61,062 bases of DNA from Candidatus Gerdarchaeota archaeon (GCA_016840945.1 JAEORJ010000083.1:1-61062), one strand, 5' to 3'; shown: positions 7,923 through 16,879, counted from the first letter of the stretch. Made by a program: numbers and translations. The notes: a model not told the origin generated them from the sequence alone.

Positions 7923-8132
7923 ATGATAGCAAAAGAAAAATGCACTAATTGTGTGAAAAAGAAAAATCTACAATGGTGTTTTGATTGTGAAAAATACTAT
8001 TGTATAGATTGTGTCGAATTAATTGAAAGTGATGAAGTCTACTCCAATCACGTTAAATATTTTGTAAGATGTCCAGTAGATTATACACATCATATGAACA
8101 GCACGTGGTTAGGTAGAGATTGGGATGATTAA
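7923..8132 (+). CDS. small cysteine-rich zinc-finger protein, B-box-like
   Basis: This 69-residue protein has CTNC, CFDC, CIDC and a later single Cys and two His (RCPVDYTHH). The spacing C-x2-C-x8-C-x2-C-x4-C-x2-C resembles the cross-brace zinc fingers of B-box type more than a simple zinc ribbon. No other domain is present. It stands alone between a minus-strand acetyltransferase and a membrane protein. It could be a protein-interaction adaptor. I see no strong ribosome-binding site; the start is the only ATG that keeps all cysteines. Confidence 0.6.
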   Translation: MIAKEKCTNCVKKKNLQWCFDCEKYYCIDCVELIESDEVYSNHVKYFVRCPVDYTHHMNSTWLGRDWDD

Positions 8133-8250
8133 AATGATTACTCTTTCCTTTACTACTACCCAAATATTTTTTTACTGCTATTTATTCAGTCCTTTAGTTT
8201 AAATTAATAAAACTAAATTAACGCGCATAATTCTTGGATGGTGGTTAATA

Positions 8251-9081
8251 TTGGGAAAACCGGGATTATTTGGTAAAGTATTGTTAATAATTGGGATTCT
8301 TCTTATGATAGTATCTGGTAGTTTGATAGCTTTTGTTTTTTCAACCAGATCTAAGGAAATTTGGACTGCTAAAGCAAACTCTTTGAGCGCTCCGGCTACT
8401 GTTTCGTTAAAAGATGACACCTATATCTTTGGGGCTGATTATACTTTCAATTATATTGAAGAGCACACGATGGCTATTACCCTAATCTTGACAAATAATG
8501 TCACTTTGGCAGTAACAACTTTAGAGTTCTCTGTTTCTCCTCAGTCAAGTTATGTTGAGACTATCACTGATGGAGCTGCTAGTCAAATGGTTGCTGGAAA
8601 TTATGAAATCACCTATAGCTGTGAAAGTGCTTATTTTAGTGCTACTAGTTGTCGTTTCAGAATTATTAAACCAGGATTATTTAGAGATACTGTTAATCCT
8701 GAAGGAACATTCATAGGTTCTTCCGAGCAAACATGGGAAATGGTTGGTGAATATTCCATACCTGGTGTTCTTCTTGGTTTTCTTCTCTTTTTTATTGGTG
8801 GGCTTGTTTTTCTTGTAGCTCGTAGATCCAATAAAAGTCTCTCAGCTTCTGGTTCTCAGCAAGTTTATTATACACCTACTTATCAGCAACAGGTACCTCC
8901 TCCTGCTCCTCCATCGCCATCACAATCCTATAGTTCTTCACAATGGCAACAACCAATAGCTGAACCTCCACCAAAGCAAAGTGAGCAATATACCAGTTAT
9001 TGGCGATGCATTTATTGTAATACCATTAATGACATTAAAGATCATCAATGTATTTACTGTCAAGCGGCTCGTCAAGATTAA
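8251..9081 (+). CDS. two-helix membrane protein with C-terminal zinc ribbon
   Basis: The protein has 276 residues and probably starts at TTG 8251, with GGATGGTGG upstream. A transmembrane helix at about residues 7-30 is followed by an extracytoplasmic beta-rich domain (about 36-160) and a second helix (about 168-188). The cytoplasmic tail is rich in Pro, Gln and Ser and ends in WRCIYCNTINDIKDHQCIYC, a four-cysteine zinc ribbon of RanBP2 or rubredoxin-knuckle type. The layout, with an outside sensor domain and an inside zinc ribbon, suggests signalling or protein recruitment. The family is not recognised. Confidence 0.6.
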   Translation: MGKPGLFGKVLLIIGILLMIVSGSLIAFVFSTRSKEIWTAKANSLSAPATVSLKDDTYIFGADYTFNYIEEHTMAITLILTNNVTLAVTTLEFSVSPQSSYVETITDGAASQMVAGNYEITYSCESAYFSATSCRFRIIKPGLFRDTVNPEGTFIGSSEQTWEMVGEYSIPGVLLGFLLFFIGGLVFLVARRSNKSLSASGSQQVYYTPTYQQQVPPPAPPSPSQSYSSSQWQQPIAEPPPKQSEQYTSYWRCIYCNTINDIKDHQCIYCQAARQD

Positions 9082-9084
9082 GAT

Positions 9085-9127
9085 GTTAGAATGAGATTTT
9101 TCTTCTAACAAATCTCTCCTTTTTTTG
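9085..9127 (+). terminator. hairpin plus T-tract
   Basis: GTTAGAA (9085-9091) and TTCTAAC (9103-9109) form a perfect 7-bp stem four bases after the stop codon, followed by a T-rich run at 9119-9127. Confidence 0.6.
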
Positions 9128-9242
9128 TTATAATACAATTTAATTTCTACTTTAATAACACTTAAAATCAAATAGTAACTATTTAATAGGTAAATTCCCC
9201 TTTACTTTTCAGTAGTTTAAAACTGCTAGCTTTTGTGTATTA

Positions 9243-9275
9243 TTTATATAATGTACAAAAGTATTACTTAGGAGG
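9243..9275 (+). promoter_or_regulatory. TATA box and Shine-Dalgarno of the secreted phospholipase-like gene
   Basis: TTTATATAAT (9243-9252) is a good archaeal TATA box. Transcription would start near 9270, immediately before GGAGG (9271-9275), which lies 11 bases before the ATG at 9287. This predicts a very short leader with a strong ribosome-binding site. Confidence 0.6.
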
Positions 9276-9286
9276 ATGGTAAAAAA

Positions 9287-11062
9287 ATGAAAAGGAAGAA
9301 AATTATTTCATTATTAATTATCTTTATTATGTTTTTTTCAAGTATAGGTATTTTGACTAATAATTCTCGTGCTTTTATGTTAGATGAACATAGAGGATTT
9401 ATTATGGATGCTAATGCACTATTTCGTGATCTCTTCAAGGATTATGATGATGGTACCAATCTATTTCCAGATTTCTGCGATCAATTCGCTAACGTAAATG
9501 ATATTGACCGTATTTTTCAAGAAATGAATGATTTAAGAACTGAACTATGGCAATACCTACGACCAGTTAATCCTACAAATCCAACGTTAAATTTACGACC
9601 TATTGATATAATGAAAACCGCTCAAGAATGGGCTGATGAACCAGCGACATTTGATGGATTAACTATTCCTATGAGATCTATGAGGCATCTATGGGATCCA
9701 GTGGATCTTAAAACCCTTAATCAAACAGAACTATATTTAGTATTAACGGCTTTAATTTTCCCAACAGGTATTTATGGCATAGCATTAATGATTTACATTA
9801 CAACTATTTTAGATAAATTCGATGGCCCTTATGGTCCATACTATGCAGAAAGATATTTTAGTTATGCTTTAGATTTCTATAGTGGAAACCCTCCTGATAT
9901 CGACCCTAATTTTGATCCAAGTAATTTAAATGGAACCGATACACTTTATGATATTTTATACACTAATTATGTCAGTGATTTAGAACGAGCTTATTTCTGT
10001 TTAGGTGTTGCTCTTCATATTGTTCAAGATGTTCTATGTCCTGTGCATGCAGTTAATACAATTACAGAGTCAAAAGTAGTTATCTCCTTAGATTCATCAT
10101 ATGTTCAAAAACACACAAAAATCGAAAATAAAATTGATACTTATTATCAAGATGTTAATTCTTATACATTACCCTTGCCAGGTTCTTGGTGCGATTTAAC
10201 ACTGAAACAAGATTGGGAAGGAAATTATAATGTTCTTGGTTGGGTTCATCAAGCAGCACTTATTGGTAAAAGTCACTATGATACAATATGTGATTATGAA
10301 CATGCTGAATTCAGTTCTTCAGAATGGTATGACAGTGCTGAAATTATTTTGAACCAAGGTGCTTCATTTACCATGGGCTTTTTATATTATTTCTGGCAAC
10401 AAGCGCACCATCTTGATTTGGATACAGATGGAGCAACAATTTCAAAAGAAGAAGAATACAAAACAGATATTTATAATCCAGATACTGACAATGATGGTAT
10501 GAAAGATGGTTTTGAAATTAGCAATGGATTAGATCCCCTTGTTAATGATGCTGCACAAGATGCTGATGGCGATGGGTTAACTAATCTCTTTGAATATCAA
10601 TTAGGAACAGACCCTAGAAATAGAGACACAGATGGCGATGGGCTTTACGATTATGCTGAATTATATACCTATGGTACCAATCCTATTCTCTTTGATACCG
10701 ACGATGATGGTTGGAGTGATTATCAAGAGTGTATCGAGTATGGTACTGATCCAAATACTCCCGCTAGTTACCCCCAAGAAACTCCTTTAGCTGTTCGTAA
10801 TTTCATGGGTACAGCGATTAATAGCATGACCATCAAATTTACTTGGGATCACCCCTTAAATTGGATAGATGGCTGGACGTATGTGATTAAATGCGATGGA
10901 GATATAATTGGCACAACTACTGGTGATTTCTTTATTTTTAGTGACTTGCGAACAACTCTTATCCATACCTACCAAATAACTTGTCGAAACGCAAATGGTG
11001 ATGAAGGTCCAGTTTCAATATGGGTTGGAAAAGCTAGCACTGCTGGAGGAATTATTAGATAA
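9287..11062 (+). CDS. secreted zinc-phospholipase C/S1-nuclease-like protein with calcium repeats
   Basis: The protein has 591 residues with a signal peptide (about 1-29). Residues about 60-380 resemble the all-helical zinc phospholipase C/S1-P1 nuclease fold: ALHIVQDVLCPVHAVN (about 239-254) matches the family motif HxxxDxxxPxH with the two His and the Asp in register. Residues about 395-500 hold several DxDxDG thrombospondin-type-3 calcium loops (for example DTDNDGMKDGFE and DTDGDGLYDYAE). About 505-590 is a fibronectin-III-like sandwich. The C-terminus has no membrane helix. It probably acts outside the cell on phosphoesters or phospholipids. The enzyme call rests on the metal motif. Confidence 0.65.
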   Translation: MKRKKIISLLIIFIMFFSSIGILTNNSRAFMLDEHRGFIMDANALFRDLFKDYDDGTNLFPDFCDQFANVNDIDRIFQEMNDLRTELWQYLRPVNPTNPTLNLRPIDIMKTAQEWADEPATFDGLTIPMRSMRHLWDPVDLKTLNQTELYLVLTALIFPTGIYGIALMIYITTILDKFDGPYGPYYAERYFSYALDFYSGNPPDIDPNFDPSNLNGTDTLYDILYTNYVSDLERAYFCLGVALHIVQDVLCPVHAVNTITESKVVISLDSSYVQKHTKIENKIDTYYQDVNSYTLPLPGSWCDLTLKQDWEGNYNVLGWVHQAALIGKSHYDTICDYEHAEFSSSEWYDSAEIILNQGASFTMGFLYYFWQQAHHLDLDTDGATISKEEEYKTDIYNPDTDNDGMKDGFEISNGLDPLVNDAAQDADGDGLTNLFEYQLGTDPRNRDTDGDGLYDYAELYTYGTNPILFDTDDDGWSDYQECIEYGTDPNTPASYPQETPLAVRNFMGTAINSMTIKFTWDHPLNWIDGWTYVIKCDGDIIGTTTGDFFIFSDLRTTLIHTYQITCRNANGDEGPVSIWVGKASTAGGIIR

Positions 11063-11182
11063 TCCTCCTTTTTTTCTATAATATTTCTTGAAAAGTCATT
11101 TTAGTTTTTTTTATTTGCAAGCATTTTAATCTCTAAAGGATAATTACTAATTAGACACTATTTAATCAGGAGTATTACAACT

Positions 11183-11734
11183 ATGAGTACAAGTAAAAAT
11201 GCCGCTATTAACGCAAACATCTGGACATTCTTTATAGGTGGCGCGTTATTAGTTTGGGGCATAATAGTAATAGTTTTTAATTTTGCCTTTTCAAGAAATA
11301 TTGCAGGCACACCTTGGCTAGTTTTAGTGGGTGGAATAATGATTATTGCTGGTATCAGCAATGTTATCAGTTACCGTTATAATCGTGAGAAAGTTCTTGG
11401 TGCACTCCAATCGTATGAGCGCGTCAGTTTATCACAATTATCATCTGAGCTTAAATTATCAGAAAAACAAACCAAAGATATTATTGTCAATTTACGATCA
11501 GAAGGTCAGCTTCGAGCTTCTTTTGAACCTGAAACAGGTGATATTTTAGTTTTAAGTGTTCAAGGTAAACCACCAACAGCTGTTGTACCGGTATCATCAT
11601 CTGGCTTACCTGAACATGAAGAAAAATATTTGGGTCAACAATTGCCTAAGGATCAAACTTATTGTCAATATTGTGGCACTATTGTCAAACCTGGCGATAA
11701 ATTCTGTAATAATTGTGGTTCATTTTTGAGTTAA
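11183..11734 (+). CDS. membrane protein with winged helix and zinc ribbon
   Basis: The protein has 183 residues. Two transmembrane helices (about 12-36 and 43-61) are followed by a winged-helix segment (about 70-125, KVLGALQSYERVSLSQLSSE then LSEKQTKDIIVNLRSEGQL). The C-terminal zinc ribbon (about 157-178) reads YCQYCGTIVKPGDKFCNNCG. DNA- or protein-binding modules tethered to the membrane suggest a membrane-bound regulator. An ATG in GGAGTATTACAACTATG has a spaced GGAG upstream. It stands alone, and I know no characterised member of this arrangement. Confidence 0.65.
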   Translation: MSTSKNAAINANIWTFFIGGALLVWGIIVIVFNFAFSRNIAGTPWLVLVGGIMIIAGISNVISYRYNREKVLGALQSYERVSLSQLSSELKLSEKQTKDIIVNLRSEGQLRASFEPETGDILVLSVQGKPPTAVVPVSSSGLPEHEEKYLGQQLPKDQTYCQYCGTIVKPGDKFCNNCGSFLS

Positions 11735-11841
11735 AGCTCATAACCACTTTTTCTATTTTTTCAATTAATTTTATAATTTCATCTTTGAAATTATGCTTTT
11801 TTAGCTTAAAGTAAAAATACTAATTTGTTTAATTTATTTAT

Positions 11842-12810
11842 ATGAAAAATCAATTAGTTGATTTCGAAGAAAAGAAATTTCCTGATGAGTTAGCTATTCA
11901 GTTAACAAATTTGTTAAATGATAATGACCGTCAAGTGCAATACTTTTACGATAAAGGAGTTAGTAAGGTATTTTATATCCCTATAGATGACGGTGCTCTC
12001 AGAGTTTTCCACCATAAACCTGAAAAACCTCTAACTACTCGTCCACTACTTTTTGCTCCTGGTTTAGGTACTTCTCCTTGGACTTGGCGAGACATAAGCA
12101 AGCCTTTCATTGGTCGTGGTGAATTCTTCTTTTTAGAAACAAGAGAGAAAAAATCAAGTTTATTTCATAATCGTGTTAAAACCAAAATTACTATTGAAAA
12201 ATCAGCTAAAGATATTGGCACTGTAATTGATTTTTTAGGTTTAACTAATACTGATTTTGTTTTATGTGGGACTAGTTATTGCGCAGGATTAATATTGCAA
12301 GGTCTTCTTGATAAACAATTTACTGCTCCAACCATTGCCCTTATTGACCCTTTTGTCAAAGTTTTCCAGTATCGAATACTTATTTCTTTGATACGTTGTA
12401 CTCCTCCCTTCATTATTAGTTTAATTCGTAATCTTCTTGGGGCTATTGCTTTAAAGGGTGAAAAAAATGCTACCCAATATGAACGTGGTTTAGATATGGT
12501 CAAAGAAGCTGTTACTTGGAAATGGCGCAAGGCAGCTGAAAAAATACTTAAATTTGACATTAGAAAATATCTCCCTCAAATCACTGAAGAGATTTTGGTT
12601 TTTCATGGTACAGCTGACAAACATCATCCTCACGATTTTTATGAATCTATAGCTAGGAAACTTCCTAATGGTCGCTATTTTTACATGTTACCCCAAGAAG
12701 ACAAACGTGAATTGTTAGTTGGGGTAATAACTTATGAATTGTGTAAAGTATCTTCTCAAAGTGATCTCCCTGAATCGCTCAAAGCTTTTGAAGTTAATCT
12801 AGAAAAATGA
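11842..12810 (+). CDS. alpha/beta-hydrolase
   Basis: The protein is 322 residues long and cytoplasmic. LLFAPGLGTSPWTWRD supplies the oxyanion-hole strand, and FVLCGTSYCAGLILQ is the nucleophile elbow with Ser in GTSYC instead of the usual GxSxG. A helical cap follows (about 185-245), and VFHGTADKHHP carries the acidic residue. The expected catalytic His near the C-terminus is not clear: MLPQEDKREL stands where relatives have a His. Activity is therefore uncertain. It stands alone and the substrate is unknown. Confidence 0.7.
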   Translation: MKNQLVDFEEKKFPDELAIQLTNLLNDNDRQVQYFYDKGVSKVFYIPIDDGALRVFHHKPEKPLTTRPLLFAPGLGTSPWTWRDISKPFIGRGEFFFLETREKKSSLFHNRVKTKITIEKSAKDIGTVIDFLGLTNTDFVLCGTSYCAGLILQGLLDKQFTAPTIALIDPFVKVFQYRILISLIRCTPPFIISLIRNLLGAIALKGEKNATQYERGLDMVKEAVTWKWRKAAEKILKFDIRKYLPQITEEILVFHGTADKHHPHDFYESIARKLPNGRYFYMLPQEDKRELLVGVITYELCKVSSQSDLPESLKAFEVNLEK

Positions 12811-12883
12811 TTGATGGTGAATCTCTAAAATATTACAAAAGTCAGCTATCATTTTTTACAATGACTTTTTTTTTAATTTTCGT

Positions 12884-13429
12884 TTAATTATTTTTTTTTG
12901 TTTCTGGGAATATAATTGTAAAATTCGAGTATTTAAAAGCTAAGCAACTTAGAATAAAAAGGGTAGATGCTCCAATTAGTGATGAGTAAAATCCTACATA
13001 ATAGTGCCAAATACCTTCTGGTGATGTAGAAAGTATTGGAATATATGCTGTTAGCAACCCAATAAATACTCCAGCTAGTACTGCTGTTATAATATTGACT
13101 AGTACTACTATTAAGCTACTAGTTAATCTCATAGCTAACTTTCCATAATATTGTGTAAGCAATAAGCTTGAACAAATAACACTTAAAATAAAAGCTCCTA
13201 ATAATAACCCAGTAAATAACTTAGTAAAACCAATATTATCACCCCATAGTCCAATATTAACGATTATATCTAAGTACCAGTTTGAAGGATACCACGCTAT
13301 TGGGAAAATTAGAATAAAGATTGTTGCTAACAAGCTAACGGTAAGTGAGATGATTAATGTAATTTGCATTCTCTTAACATTACTTACATATGAAAATTCT
13401 TTTTGAGGGTTATTTATTCCTTCTTCCAT
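12884..13429 (-). CDS. four-helix membrane protein, unknown
   Basis: This 181-residue protein has four clear transmembrane helices at about 23-46, 66-88, 98-120 and 144-165 and short hydrophilic ends. No motif was recognised. It is convergent with the hydrolase gene (stop codons 74 bp apart, with T-rich DNA between). The structured block at 13573-13812 lies beyond its start, on the other strand. Confidence 0.55.
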   Translation of the reverse strand: MEEGINNPQKEFSYVSNVKRMQITLIISLTVSLLATIFILIFPIAWYPSNWYLDIIVNIGLWGDNIGFTKLFTGLLLGAFILSVICSSLLLTQYYGKLAMRLTSSLIVVLVNIITAVLAGVFIGLLTAYIPILSTSPEGIWHYYVGFYSSLIGASTLFILSCLAFKYSNFTIIFPETKKNN

Positions 13430-13542
13430 TAGATCTCTCTCTCATTCACATTGTTAATATTGTTATTAATACTCAACTCATTCGTTAAATATTTTTTCTG
13501 ACTATTTAGCGTATTTAACCACACATTTTTACGAGAGAAAAG

Positions 13543-13550
13543 ATTATATA
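13543..13550 (+). promoter_or_regulatory. TATA box of the candidate RNA gene
   Basis: The box is ATTATATA, preceded by a purine-rich BRE-like stretch (GAGAGAAAAG). Its centre lies about 26 bases before 13573, exactly where the closing helix of the structured region begins. Confidence 0.5.
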
Positions 13551-13572
13551 GCATTACTGTCCCGCTACTTTT

Positions 13573-13812
13573 TGCCAAGGTTGGATCAAATATGAGTTTG
13601 TAACTTGTAATTGATCATTGCAATCACTGATTGATACTCGCCTACCTTAGCATTAGGCCTGCTAAGCCGTAATCAAGTAATTTAAAATCAGTCCAAAAAG
13701 CAGGGTAGCTTTTTGGTTTATATCATTATTCAGTATTTAGTATAGATGTATATGCTATTGACTTGATGTGTCAAACCGTGGCCACTCATAACCACGACTA
13801 CCAGCCTTGGCA
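13573..13812 (+). ncRNA. candidate structured RNA, about 240 nt, family unknown
   Basis: The ends pair: TGCCAAGGTTGG (13573-13584) with CCAGCCTTGGCA (13801-13812), 12 bp with one G-U. Inside are several helices. TTGATAC (13631-13637) pairs with 13669-13676 with one bulged A. CTTAGCA/TGCTAAG (13646-13652/13660-13666) has a 7-base loop. CCAAAAAGC/GCTTTTTGG (13693-13701/13708-13716) has a 6-base loop. TTGAC/GTCAA (13758-13762/13770-13774) and CGTGG/CCACG (13777-13781/13792-13796) follow. A TATA box lies 26 bases upstream and a T4 run follows the 3' strand. No open reading frame covers it. I find no SRP GNAR/AGCA signature, no RNase P GAAAGTC and no tRNA T arm. It could also be a long leader of the next gene. 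Confidence 0.55.
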
Positions 13813-13819
13813 CCGTTTT

Positions 13820-13836
13820 CCTACAGTAAGAGTAGG
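13820..13836 (+). promoter_or_regulatory. hairpin just upstream of the DIP1984-like gene
   Basis: CCTAC and GTAGG form a 5-bp stem with a 7-base loop (agtaaga), 37 bases before the chosen start codon. It may be the 3' flank of the RNA gene or part of the leader. Confidence 0.35.
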
Positions 13837-13872
13837 ATAAATCATATGAAATTTCGCGAGGGTGAAATACAA

Positions 13873-14535
13873 ATGACCATAACTTTAGGAGACGCCTTTG
13901 CTCGGCGTAAAAAACTGGATGATGAACTCAACACTTGGATTAATCGTCTCAGTCTTGCCAGTCGAGATTCCGTTCAATACAAAACAAAAACTATTGAAGG
14001 TGATGACAAGTTCCAAGTGATTCCTGGGTCCAAGAAAGAGTTCAAGAGAACTTATACTATCGAAGAATGTCGCGAGAAAATCCAACAATTGATTAATGAG
14101 GATCAAGAGCTTGCTCTTCGCATTTCCCTAACCAATCAAAAAGCTAAAGGTACATTAATTGCTCTTGATGGAACCAAGCGCATCTTGACCATTCCTGAGT
14201 TGTTAGTACTCCGTAATGAAATTGGCCCAAAACTCGAACGAGCTGCTCGAGCTATACCTGTTCGTATGGATGGTGTTGATATCATACAATCCGAGAAAAA
14301 TAAACTCAAATGGCGAACTATTCGTGCTAACTATAAGAGTCATCAATCTATGGGTGAAAAAGGCAATGTTATTACTAATCAAGTGATTGAAGATTATGCA
14401 ATCGAAGAAGTGGTCGATTATGGCCTCCCTCAGCGAGAAGTCTTTGATCGTATTGATGAAATTCATGCATGGATGCATCGGATTAAAGAAGCTATCAACG
14501 AAGCGAATAAAACTGAGCTAGAAGAGCTTCAATAG
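13873..14535 (+). CDS. DIP1984/septicolysin-family protein
   Basis: The protein has 220 residues and is cytoplasmic and mostly helical. The N-terminus LGDAFARRKKLDDEL, the middle GTLIALDGTKRI...LPELLVLRNEIG-type helix and the C-terminus FDRIDEIHAWMHRIKEAINEAN match the pattern of the DIP1984 family, whose members end in a similar IQEANW-type helix. Function is unknown. I chose ATG 13873 because GAGGGTG lies 9 bases upstream and the family starts here; an in-frame ATG at 13846 would add nine residues. Relatives are mostly bacterial, so transfer is possible. The strongly structured DNA upstream may be its leader. Confidence 0.6.
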   Translation: MTITLGDAFARRKKLDDELNTWINRLSLASRDSVQYKTKTIEGDDKFQVIPGSKKEFKRTYTIEECREKIQQLINEDQELALRISLTNQKAKGTLIALDGTKRILTIPELLVLRNEIGPKLERAARAIPVRMDGVDIIQSEKNKLKWRTIRANYKSHQSMGEKGNVITNQVIEDYAIEEVVDYGLPQREVFDRIDEIHAWMHRIKEAINEANKTELEELQ

Positions 14536-14570
14536 TTCTTTCTATGATAGTTAGTTTTGATAAAAATAGT

Positions 14571-14602
14571 ATGAGTTTGTTCCGTTTCTAGGAGCAACTC
14601 AT
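14571..14602. terminator. bidirectional hairpin between convergent genes
   Basis: ATGAGTTTGTTCC (14571-14583) pairs with GGAGCAACTCAT (14591-14602), 12 bp with one bulged T and one G-U, loop of 7. It sits between the stop codons of the two convergent genes, with T-rich DNA after it on the plus strand. Confidence 0.65.
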
Positions 14603-14616
14603 AATTTCATTCTTTT

Positions 14617-15759
14617 TTAACCAAAATTCCATTGGTATTCTTTTACTAAACTAAAGACTATTTCCATAGATAATAAGCTACCTTGTGCACTATTGGTCAT
14701 AACACAAGCACCTTTCCCTTGAGTATGTGATCCAATAACTAAACAATTTGCTCCAGGGGAATTTTCACCAGGTAAAATAAAGAACATATCTTTACCATTA
14801 TCTATTAAGAAAAATCCTAATGCTTGATCAGTAAATAATCCAAAGTATTTTGTTGGGTCTAATTTTTGTTCAGAAGATAAATATTTTCTGACCATTTCTT
14901 GCGATAATATTTTTTCAGATATCCCTTTGTAAGTCTTCATTATCTCAACCATGAAATTAGCTATATCCTCAGCTGTTGTTTGTAATCCACCATGCCCATA
15001 ATATCCTGCGCTTACACCCCGTCCTTTTGTTTCACCTGTTGGTATATGATGTTGGATTGCATTATCAGCCTTTTCATCAGGTAAAGGTACATCAAAAAGA
15101 CTATTCTTCATCCCAAGGGGTTCGAAAATAATCTCTTTCATCAATTCCTTATAATTTTTCCCCGTTGCATCTTCCATCAATTTCTCAATGATGACATACC
15201 CAAAATTAGAATATTGATGATCACTTCCAGGTTCGAATATTACTTCTACTGGATCGTGCATTGCTGGTGTTTCACCCTTCAATACTTGAATTAATGTTGG
15301 CACTTTTCCTTCTTCAATATTGAACATGCTTTCCGGGCGATTAATTCCCGCTTTATGAGTTAATAATCTTCGAAGGGTTACCTTTTCCTTTTTAGTAAAC
15401 TCATTTTCAGGAATTTTCCAGTCTTTCAAGATATCATTAACATCCCCATCAAGAGATAAAATTCCCTTTTCAACAAGATGTAATGCTGCTGCTGCTGTAA
15501 ATGGTTTGGTAGCTGAAGCTGCTTCAAAAATAGTATTTTCATTTACTTTCTTTTTTGAATTATTATCAATAATTCCTTCCACATGTGTCCAAGCGATTTT
15601 ATAATCATTAATTACAGCTATACTAATTCCTGGTACATTATATTGCGCCATTCTTTCTGTTAGTGAGTTTGTTTTATCAAATTTTGGATTTACTTTACCA
15701 TCAAAAGAGATTTCAACCAAATTCTCTAATACTTGTTTCTTTCTACCGTTTTCGATCAT
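14617..15759 (-). CDS. serine hydrolase of the class C beta-lactamase/DD-peptidase family
   Basis: The protein has 380 residues. The SxxK motif is SATK in EAASATKPFTAAAALHL (about residues 81-84), the YxN motif is YSN in HQYSNFGYVIIEKL, and the third motif is HGG in YYGHGGLQTT, so all three catalytic boxes of the beta-lactamase-C fold are intact. No signal peptide is visible, so it is probably a cytoplasmic esterase or peptidase rather than a cell-wall enzyme. Archaeal and bacterial relatives include esterases and D-aminopeptidases. It stands alone and is convergent with the DIP1984-like gene. Confidence 0.85.
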   Translation of the reverse strand: MIENGRKKQVLENLVEISFDGKVNPKFDKTNSLTERMAQYNVPGISIAVINDYKIAWTHVEGIIDNNSKKKVNENTIFEAASATKPFTAAAALHLVEKGILSLDGDVNDILKDWKIPENEFTKKEKVTLRRLLTHKAGINRPESMFNIEEGKVPTLIQVLKGETPAMHDPVEVIFEPGSDHQYSNFGYVIIEKLMEDATGKNYKELMKEIIFEPLGMKNSLFDVPLPDEKADNAIQHHIPTGETKGRGVSAGYYGHGGLQTTAEDIANFMVEIMKTYKGISEKILSQEMVRKYLSSEQKLDPTKYFGLFTDQALGFFLIDNGKDMFFILPGENSPGANCLVIGSHTQGKGACVMTNSAQGSLLSMEIVFSLVKEYQWNFG

Positions 15760-15884
15760 GGCTTTTTTACCTTCAATATTTTTTCTTAATTATTCTTTAG
15801 ATGGTCAGAAAATAAATCTGGTTTGGTCTTTTGTGACCATTATAACACAGAAAATGCTCCATTTTATCAATATTTCGCACAGAA

Positions 15885-16724
15885 TTAATCCCATTGAATA
15901 CTAGTGTCACTATATTTTTCAGTTAAACCATAACTACAGAAGAATTTGTTATAGGTTTTTGGACCTTCTTTATCATCTAGGAAATGTTCTGATAAAGGAA
16001 AGAACTCTATAAAACTCTCAATGAAAATCTTTCGTTTTTTAGTAAAGAAATTTGAAATTATAATTTCAAAGGGATTTACATATTTTCTAATTTTTCTACT
16101 ATTGAGGAAACTAAACTTTCCACGTGGTAAACTTCCCTCTATTTCATGCTCTTTTGCTTTTTGTACTAGTTTAAAATTAATATGAGCAAATAAGAAATTT
16201 GAATATTTTATTGCTTGATTAACATCTGATTCCATATCTAACAAGCTGGTATAAAATTTATTCATTTCAACAGCTTGCTGAGTATCATTCTCAAAAGTTG
16301 ATCCTACATAAGCAAACACATAAAATGTTACTTCTATTTTGGAGTTCCAGAATGACTTCTTTTCATATTCTTTTTTGGTTATTGGTATGCCTAAAATCTT
16401 AAACCTGGAGATTATTTTATTGGTTTTAAAATTTAATTCCCACACTCTTACGGGGCTAAACACTATTGATAATAAGGCTACTGTTATGATTACGCCAACA
16501 TAAATCATATTATAATAATATGTCCCATACAATGATAATAATATAATAATCCATATTATTGCTGACCACGCTAATCGATGGACGATATTATAGGTAAAAA
16601 ATGATATTTTTTTCTCATTTCCTTCGCCCTTCACTTTATAGAATAAGCTGTCTATATCAGAAGGAATTTTGGTAATTTTTTCACTACGAGAAGTTATTTG
16701 ATTAATTTCATCTAAAACAGTCAT
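15885..16724 (-). CDS. membrane protein with two adjacent helices, unknown
   Basis: This 279-residue protein has an N-terminal cytoplasmic segment, two transmembrane helices at about 48-66 and 70-90, then about 190 residues predicted cytoplasmic with many basic and aromatic residues (KTNKIISRFKILGIP, FFTKKRKIF). Such a two-helix hairpin followed by a membrane-close domain resembles PH-like membrane proteins, but I cannot assign a family. GGAGATAAT lies just before the start codon at 16724. Confidence 0.5.
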   Translation of the reverse strand: MTVLDEINQITSRSEKITKIPSDIDSLFYKVKGEGNEKKISFFTYNIVHRLAWSAIIWIIILLSLYGTYYYNMIYVGVIITVALLSIVFSPVRVWELNFKTNKIISRFKILGIPITKKEYEKKSFWNSKIEVTFYVFAYVGSTFENDTQQAVEMNKFYTSLLDMESDVNQAIKYSNFLFAHINFKLVQKAKEHEIEGSLPRGKFSFLNSRKIRKYVNPFEIIISNFFTKKRKIFIESFIEFFPLSEHFLDDKEGPKTYNKFFCSYGLTEKYSDTSIQWD

Positions 16725-16879
16725 TATTATCTCCTTCCTCCAATAAAAAATGATAATTCTTTCTTTTTATCTATACATTTTTCTTGTTTTATTTCAACTT
16801 TTCTTTTTAGATATATTTCTGCTTAAATATCATTAAAGATTATTACTTTAATTAAAAAAAGGAAAAAAGAAGGCTTGTA

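Noticed and set aside
13573..13812. Reading this block as SRP RNA, RNase P RNA or an intron-rich tRNA-Met
   Set aside because: No GNAR/AGCA motif, no GAAAGTC and no T arm on either strand. The CAT triplet at 13787-13789 sits in a 10-base loop on a short stem, not in a cloverleaf.
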